64,000 nt of DNA, taken from NCBI RefSeq assembly GCF_010731535.1, contig NZ_AP022581.1, positions 1,311,952-1,375,951 of the forward strand, written 5' to 3'. The notes beneath the pieces were generated by a model that saw nothing but the letters and a program-made list of their open reading frames with translations, was not told the DNA's origin and made no database searches. The translations under genes and the position numbers were made by a program. Numbering within the stretch: position 1 is the first letter of the stretch; each line of letters begins with the position of its first letter. Shown here in pieces: positions 60,321 to 64,000 of this stretch. The stretch comes from Mycobacterium lacus. GTDB lineage: Bacteria; Actinomycetota; Actinomycetes; Mycobacteriales; Mycobacteriaceae.

Positions 60321-61267
60321 TGCCGCAATTTCCTGCCGGTGAGATCGAGGAACACGTCCTCGAGGCTGCGTTGCTCGACCCGCATATCGGTGGCCAGCGC
60401 GTCGATCTGCGCACACCAGGCCGTGACCGTGGCCAGCACCCGAGGGTCGATCGGGCCTTCGACGAGGTACTCGCCCGGCGTCACCTCGGTGGTCTTGTAG
60501 TCCTCCGGCAGCGCGGAGGCCAGCAGGGACAGGTCAAGCCGCGGCGGCGCGGTGAATCGCAGCTGGTCTTTAGCGCCGGTGCGCATCAACTCGGCCGGTG
60601 TGCCCGCCGCAACCGTCACGCCGTGATCGATGATGACCAGCCTATCGGCGAGTTCCTCCGCCTCCTTGAGCTGATGGGTGGTCAGCACCACCGTCACGCC
60701 GTCCCGGCGCAGCGCCTCGATCAACTCCCACACCAACAGCCGGGCATGGGCATCCATGCCCGCGGTGGGCTCATCGAGGAACACCAGTTCGGGGCGGCCG
60801 ACCAGCGCGCAGGCCAGCGCCAGCCGTTGCTGCTGCCCGCCGGAGAGCCGCCGATAGGTGGTGCGGGCGGCGTCAGCGAGACCCAAGGTGTCTAGCAGCC
60901 ACTGCGGGTCCAGCGGGTCAGCGGCGTAGGCGGCCACCAGGTTGAGCATTTCGCCGGCGCGTGCCGCCGGGTATCCGCCGCCGCCCTGCAACATCACCCC
61001 GATACGCGCGCGCAGGCGGGCATTGTCGGTGATCGGGTCCAACCCCAGCACCCTGATGGTGCCGGCATCCGGGCGGACGAACCCCTCGCACATTTCGACG
61101 GTCGTCGTCTTACCGGCGCCGTTGGGGCCCAGCAAGGCCAGCACCTCGGCGGTGTGTACGTCGAGATCGAGGCCAGAAACCGCAGTGACCGCCCCGTAGT
61201 GTTTGCATACCCCGCGCAGCTGCACAACTGTGTCCGGTGCTTCGTGGACTTGGGGGGCCGAGCTCAC
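60317..61267 (-). CDS. ABC transporter ATP-binding protein (Rv1458c-like)
   Basis: The 316-residue ATPase has Walker A LLGPNGAGKTTTVEMCEGF, the signature YRRLSGGQQQRLALACALV, Walker B LVFLDEPTAGMDAHAR and the switch His in VVLTTHQLKEAEELADRL. The C-terminal 90 residues are an extension typical of DrrA-like exporters. GTG 61267 overlaps the mptB stop, and its own stop overlaps the permease start. Confidence 0.9.
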   Translation of the reverse strand: MSSAPQVHEAPDTVVQLRGVCKHYGAVTAVSGLDLDVHTAEVLALLGPNGAGKTTTVEMCEGFVRPDAGTIRVLGLDPITDNARLRARIGVMLQGGGGYPAARAGEMLNLVAAYAADPLDPQWLLDTLGLADAARTTYRRLSGGQQQRLALACALVGRPELVFLDEPTAGMDAHARLLVWELIEALRRDGVTVVLTTHQLKEAEELADRLVIIDHGVTVAAGTPAELMRTGAKDQLRFTAPPRLDLSLLASALPEDYKTTEVTPGEYLVEGPIDPRVLATVTAWCAQIDALATDMRVEQRSLEDVFLDLTGRKLRQ

Positions 61268-62958
61268 GTCGAGTCAGCGTAGGCGTCGGGTGAAGCCGCC
61301 GGCCGCCGGGTCCGGGGGACCCCCACCGCGTCAATGACCTCCCGTTCCAGGCCCTCGGTTGGCGTTGGCGGAAGGGGCCGCCACGGCACGCGGGTGTACG
61401 TCAGCGCAATGAGCGCCACCACGATGATGGCGCTGGCCAGGGTGGCATCCACGATCTGAAACAGCGCGAAGCGGTCCCCGTTGGCCGTCGGGCCGAAGAC
61501 GCCGACGATGATTGTGACGACGATCGCCGCCACCCGGAAGCCCGTGCGGGTGGCCCAGGCGGCCAGCGGGATGATGGCCCACAGCAGATACCAGGGCTGC
61601 ACGACGGGAAACAGCAGCACCGTGACGCCCAGCGCGACACCGAGGCCGCCGACCGGGTGCAGCCGCCCGCGGAAGACGGCCAGCAACAGCCAACAGACCA
61701 TCACCATGATGATCAGCACGCCAATGCCACGGGTCAGCGACAACACCGCGGTGGTGTGATCGCCCAGACGCAGCAGAATGCCCACCTGCCCGGTGCCGAG
61801 TGCCAGCAGCGTCGGCGGCGACATCCAGCTGCGGACCACGTTGGCCGTGCCCAGCGTGTAGATCCAGCCAAACCCGAGTCCGCTCGCCCACCCGACGAGG
61901 GCCATCACCGCCAGCGATAACCCCGCCATGCCGCTGCCGACCAGCAGCAGCGCCCGCAGGCCGCCGCCACAGCGGTAGGCCAACGCCACCGTGACGAATC
62001 CCAGCGCCAGCAGCGACGGCAGCTTCACCTGCGACGACACGACGATCAGGATCGACCCCGCCACCAGCATGCCCAACGGCTTCCAGTCCGCGGCGGGCCG
62101 CCACGACGTGGGCATCACGCGTGGAGCGTCAACGCCGCGGAGCGCGAACTCGGCGCCCGTCAGCATCAGCCCGAGCATCAACGCCTCGTTATGGATGCCG
62201 GCGACCAGGTGCATGAGCAGCAGGGGATTGGCCGCCCCCAGCCACAGCGCGCTCACCTCGGCGACGCCGCAGCGTCGCGCCAGCCGCGGAGTTGCCCAGA
62301 CGATCAGGCCCACACCGATCAACACCACCATCCGGTGGCAGAGCACGGCGGCGACGATGTTCTCCCCGGTCAGGGCCGAGATGCCGCGCCCGATCCACAA
62401 GAACAGCGGACCGTACGGCGCGGGCGTCTCCCGCCACAGGCTGGGGACCGACAGAGTGAACACGTGGCCAAGGCCCAGGCCCGACGCCGGACCCACCCGG
62501 TAGGGGTCGTGTCCCTCCAAGGAGATCTGGCTCTGGGCCAGATAGGAGTAGACATCCTTGCTGTACATCGGCGGCGCGATCAACAGCGGCAGCATCCACA
62601 ACAGCAGGGTGCGGTCCAGCTCGCCGCGCGACATCCGCCGGTTGCCCAGCGTGAATCGGCCGAGCATCAGCCAGGCCAGCGCCATCATGACCGCACCGGT
62701 GGTGGTCATCGTCAACGACACCGTCTGGATTCGTGACGGCAGGTTGAGCAGGCGGACCCCGAACGTCGGGTCTTGGACCACGGGCCTCGCCCCGGCGCCC
62801 AGGGAGCCGATCGCCATCAGGACGGTGCCGGTGGCGCCGAACAGGCGGGTGCGCGCAACCGCGGTGAGTTCGGCAGCGTCGAGGGGCGAACCCACCGCCT
62901 GCTCGTCGCCGTGCAGGCTGGCGATCGACGAGCTCAGCGTGTGGTGGCGGGCTGCCAT
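61264..62958 (-). CDS. mptB: Alpha-(1,6)-mannosyltransferase MptB
   Basis: The 564-residue GT-C membrane enzyme builds the early alpha-1,6-mannan core of lipomannan and lipoarabinomannan from polyprenyl-phosphate mannose. The conserved loop after the second membrane helix reads MYSKDVYSYLAQSQISLEGH, with acidic residues as expected. About 13 hydrophobic segments are visible, including AVMALVGWASGLGFGWIY and PVVQPWYLLWAIIPLAAW. ATG 62958 follows TAGTCT by 6 nt. It heads a minus-strand unit with the ABC exporter genes, overlapping by GTGA. Confidence 0.9.
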   Translation of the reverse strand: MAARHHTLSSSIASLHGDEQAVGSPLDAAELTAVARTRLFGATGTVLMAIGSLGAGARPVVQDPTFGVRLLNLPSRIQTVSLTMTTTGAVMMALAWLMLGRFTLGNRRMSRGELDRTLLLWMLPLLIAPPMYSKDVYSYLAQSQISLEGHDPYRVGPASGLGLGHVFTLSVPSLWRETPAPYGPLFLWIGRGISALTGENIVAAVLCHRMVVLIGVGLIVWATPRLARRCGVAEVSALWLGAANPLLLMHLVAGIHNEALMLGLMLTGAEFALRGVDAPRVMPTSWRPAADWKPLGMLVAGSILIVVSSQVKLPSLLALGFVTVALAYRCGGGLRALLLVGSGMAGLSLAVMALVGWASGLGFGWIYTLGTANVVRSWMSPPTLLALGTGQVGILLRLGDHTTAVLSLTRGIGVLIIMVMVCWLLLAVFRGRLHPVGGLGVALGVTVLLFPVVQPWYLLWAIIPLAAWATRTGFRVAAIVVTIIVGVFGPTANGDRFALFQIVDATLASAIIVVALIALTYTRVPWRPLPPTPTEGLEREVIDAVGVPRTRRPAASPDAYADST

Positions 62959-62964
62959 CAGAGC

Positions 62965-62970
62965 AGACTA
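62965..62970 (-). promoter_or_regulatory. Putative leaderless -10 box of mptB
   Basis: Minus-strand TAGTCT lies 6 nt before the mptB ATG at 62958. Confidence 0.5.
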
Positions 62971-63018
62971 GCGGCCTCGCCGTGTGACCAGCGCAACCCG
63001 CGCACAGGGCACCCTTCC

Positions 63019-63047
63019 TAGACCGATCGCGGGAATTGCGTCACACT
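63019..63047 (+). promoter_or_regulatory. Putative leaderless promoter of sufR
   Basis: TAGACC (63019-63024) and CACACT (63042-63047) are 17 nt apart, and the latter is 6 nt before the GTG start at 63054. A SufR site is expected here because the family represses its own operon, but I see no clear palindrome. Confidence 0.4.
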
Positions 63048-63053
63048 GGTGTT

Positions 63054-63788
63054 GTGAAAATCACCGCGGGCTCGGCGACTGTTGCTGCGCCAGTTTCCGA
63101 CGGTCACACCCGTCGCGCTGTCGTGCGCCTGCTGCTGGAGTCCGGATCGATCACCGCCACCCAGATCGGTGACCGGCTGGGCCTCTCGGCGGCCGGGGTC
63201 CGGCGCCATCTCGACGCGCTGATCGAGGCGGGCGACGCCGAGTCGGTGGCCGCCGCGGCATGGCAGCAGATTGGCCGCGGGCGGCCCGCCAAGCGCTTCC
63301 GGCTGACGGCGGCCGGCCGGGAGAAGCTCGAGCACTCCTACGACGACCTGGCGTCCGCGGCCATGCGGCAACTGCGCGAGATCGGCGGTGAGGACGCGGT
63401 CCGGACGTTCGCCCGGCGGCGTATCGACGCGATCCTGGCCGGTGTCGAGGCGGCCGACGGCGCCGACGACGCCGCCGTGGAGGCCGCGGCCGAGCGCGTC
63501 GCCGATGCGCTGAGCAGGGCAGGTTACGTCGCCACCACCACCCGGGTCGGCGGGCCGATCCACGGTGTGCAGATCTGCCAGCACCACTGCCCGGTGTCGC
63601 ATGTCGCCGAGGAATTTCCCGAGTTGTGCGAAACCGAGCAGGAGGCCATGGCCGAGGTGCTCGGCACCCACGTGCAGCGGTTGGCGACCATCGTCAACGG
63701 CGACTGCGCTTGCACTACCCACGTGCCACTTACACCAGCGCCCAGCCCGCGCCGGGAAGCCACGAGCATCGAAGGAGCGTCCGCATGA
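63054..63788 (+). CDS. sufR: SufR, iron-sulfur regulator of the suf operon
   Basis: The 244-residue regulator has an N-terminal winged helix (about 22-95: GSITATQIGDRLGLSAAGVR and GRGRPAKRFRLTAAG). Its C-terminal sensor part has Cys residues in ICQHHCPVSHVAEEFPELC and GDCACTTHVP, fitting an iron-sulfur cluster. SufR represses the suf genes when clusters are sufficient. GTG 63054 is supported by the spacing to the -10 box; an in-frame start at 63036 lies upstream of that box. It overlaps sufB by ATGA. Confidence 0.9.
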   Translation: MKITAGSATVAAPVSDGHTRRAVVRLLLESGSITATQIGDRLGLSAAGVRRHLDALIEAGDAESVAAAAWQQIGRGRPAKRFRLTAAGREKLEHSYDDLASAAMRQLREIGGEDAVRTFARRRIDAILAGVEAADGADDAAVEAAAERVADALSRAGYVATTTRVGGPIHGVQICQHHCPVSHVAEEFPELCETEQEAMAEVLGTHVQRLATIVNGDCACTTHVPLTPAPSPRREATSIEGASA

Positions 63789-64000
63789 CCCTCACTCCCG
63801 AGGCCAGCACGACTGCCGCCGAGCCCCTGACCCAGCAGCAGGCCATCGCCTCCCTGGGCCGGTATGGCTACGGCTGGGCGGATTCCGACGTCGCGGGCGC
63901 CAGCGCGCAGCGTGGGCTGTCCGAGGCGGTGGTCCGCGACATCTCGGCGAAGAAGAACGAGCCCGAGTGGATGCTGCAGAACCGGCTCAAGGCGCTGCGC
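63785..64000 (+). CDS. sufB: Iron-sulfur cluster assembly protein SufB, N-terminal part
   Basis: The first 72 codons, cut by the window edge, read MTLTPEASTTAAEPLTQQQA and then GRYGYGWADSDVAG and AKKNEPEWMLQNRLKAL. The last block matches the SufB consensus KNEPEWMLxxRLxA. SufB is the scaffold of the SufBCD complex. Mycobacterial SufB often carries an intein; that region would lie beyond the window. The ATG overlaps the sufR stop. Confidence 0.9.
   Translation, partial: MTLTPEASTTAAEPLTQQQAIASLGRYGYGWADSDVAGASAQRGLSEAVVRDISAKKNEPEWMLQNRLKALR

Overview
The window is a 64 kb, GC-rich chromosomal stretch from a slow-growing mycobacterium. Recognisable markers are LprG with the P55 efflux pump, OpcA-Zwf-Tal-Tkt, MptB, PE and PPE family pieces, a WS/DGAT acyltransferase and an L,D-transpeptidase. 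Gene order follows the M. tuberculosis block from about Rv1399c to Rv1461 (from memory of that genome). The PE_PGRS genes, lprH, Rv1424c and Rv1429 I would expect there are not visible, while a ppc gene, an orphan MbtH-like gene and a VapC-like gene are present. A non-tuberculous slow grower, possibly of the M. avium complex, is my best guess; no rRNA or tRNA is present to confirm it.

Layout. 1-2629: two HSL-type esterases fused in one reading frame, divergent from a YhhN membrane protein. 2685-7209: a PriA-like protein, then a MarR regulator flanked by two paralogous methyltransferases. 7405-11435: fmt-rsmB-rpe-ribD. 11432-13701: lprG-P55 on the minus strand. 13786-16820: riboflavin genes ribC, ribA2, ribH and a small membrane protein. 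16902-19218: a disturbed segment with a secreted lectin, a partial lectin copy, a uvrC fragment and an unknown membrane protein. 19219-24093: uvrC-rapZ-yvcK-whiA, translationally coupled. 24144-32086: lipid-related genes (WS/DGAT, LipO, FadD12, PlsC-like acyltransferase), a VapC-like toxin, a 45-residue PE protein and a PE-PPE esterase. 32500-37456: DUF3556-type membrane protein, FAD oxidoreductase, L,D-transpeptidase and a Pro/Val/Ala-repeat secreted protein. 37841-39309: a frameshifted IS1380-like element. 39509-46261: gap-pgk-tpiA, a PPE remnant, secG and ppc. 46277-53109: tkt-tal-zwf-opcA-pgl and a coiled-coil protein on the minus strand. 53303-54559: a decayed PucR/CdaR-type regulator. 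54748-64000: ctaB, qor, an ATP-grasp-like protein, MbtH, ctaA, an ABC exporter, mptB, sufR and the start of sufB.

Themes. Central carbon metabolism (glycolysis, pentose phosphate, PEP carboxylase), riboflavin synthesis, heme A synthesis and cell-envelope lipid or glycan work dominate. Genes are tightly packed with ATGA, GTGA or TGATG overlaps, so translation coupling is the norm. Many operon heads carry a TANNNT-like -10 box only 6-7 nt before the start codon, which suggests leaderless transcripts.

The most unusual observations are the esterase fusion with an apparent internal leaderless promoter, the twin promoter and leader modules of the two methyltransferases around the MarR gene, a shared motif upstream of ctaA and ctaB, a perfect 27-bp inverted repeat between secG and ppc, the uvrC fragment lying 1.5 kb upstream of intact uvrC, and the second lectin copy placed in frame after a UGA stop. 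I did not find a convincing new defence or mobile system; the novelty here is regulatory and in gene decay or fusion.
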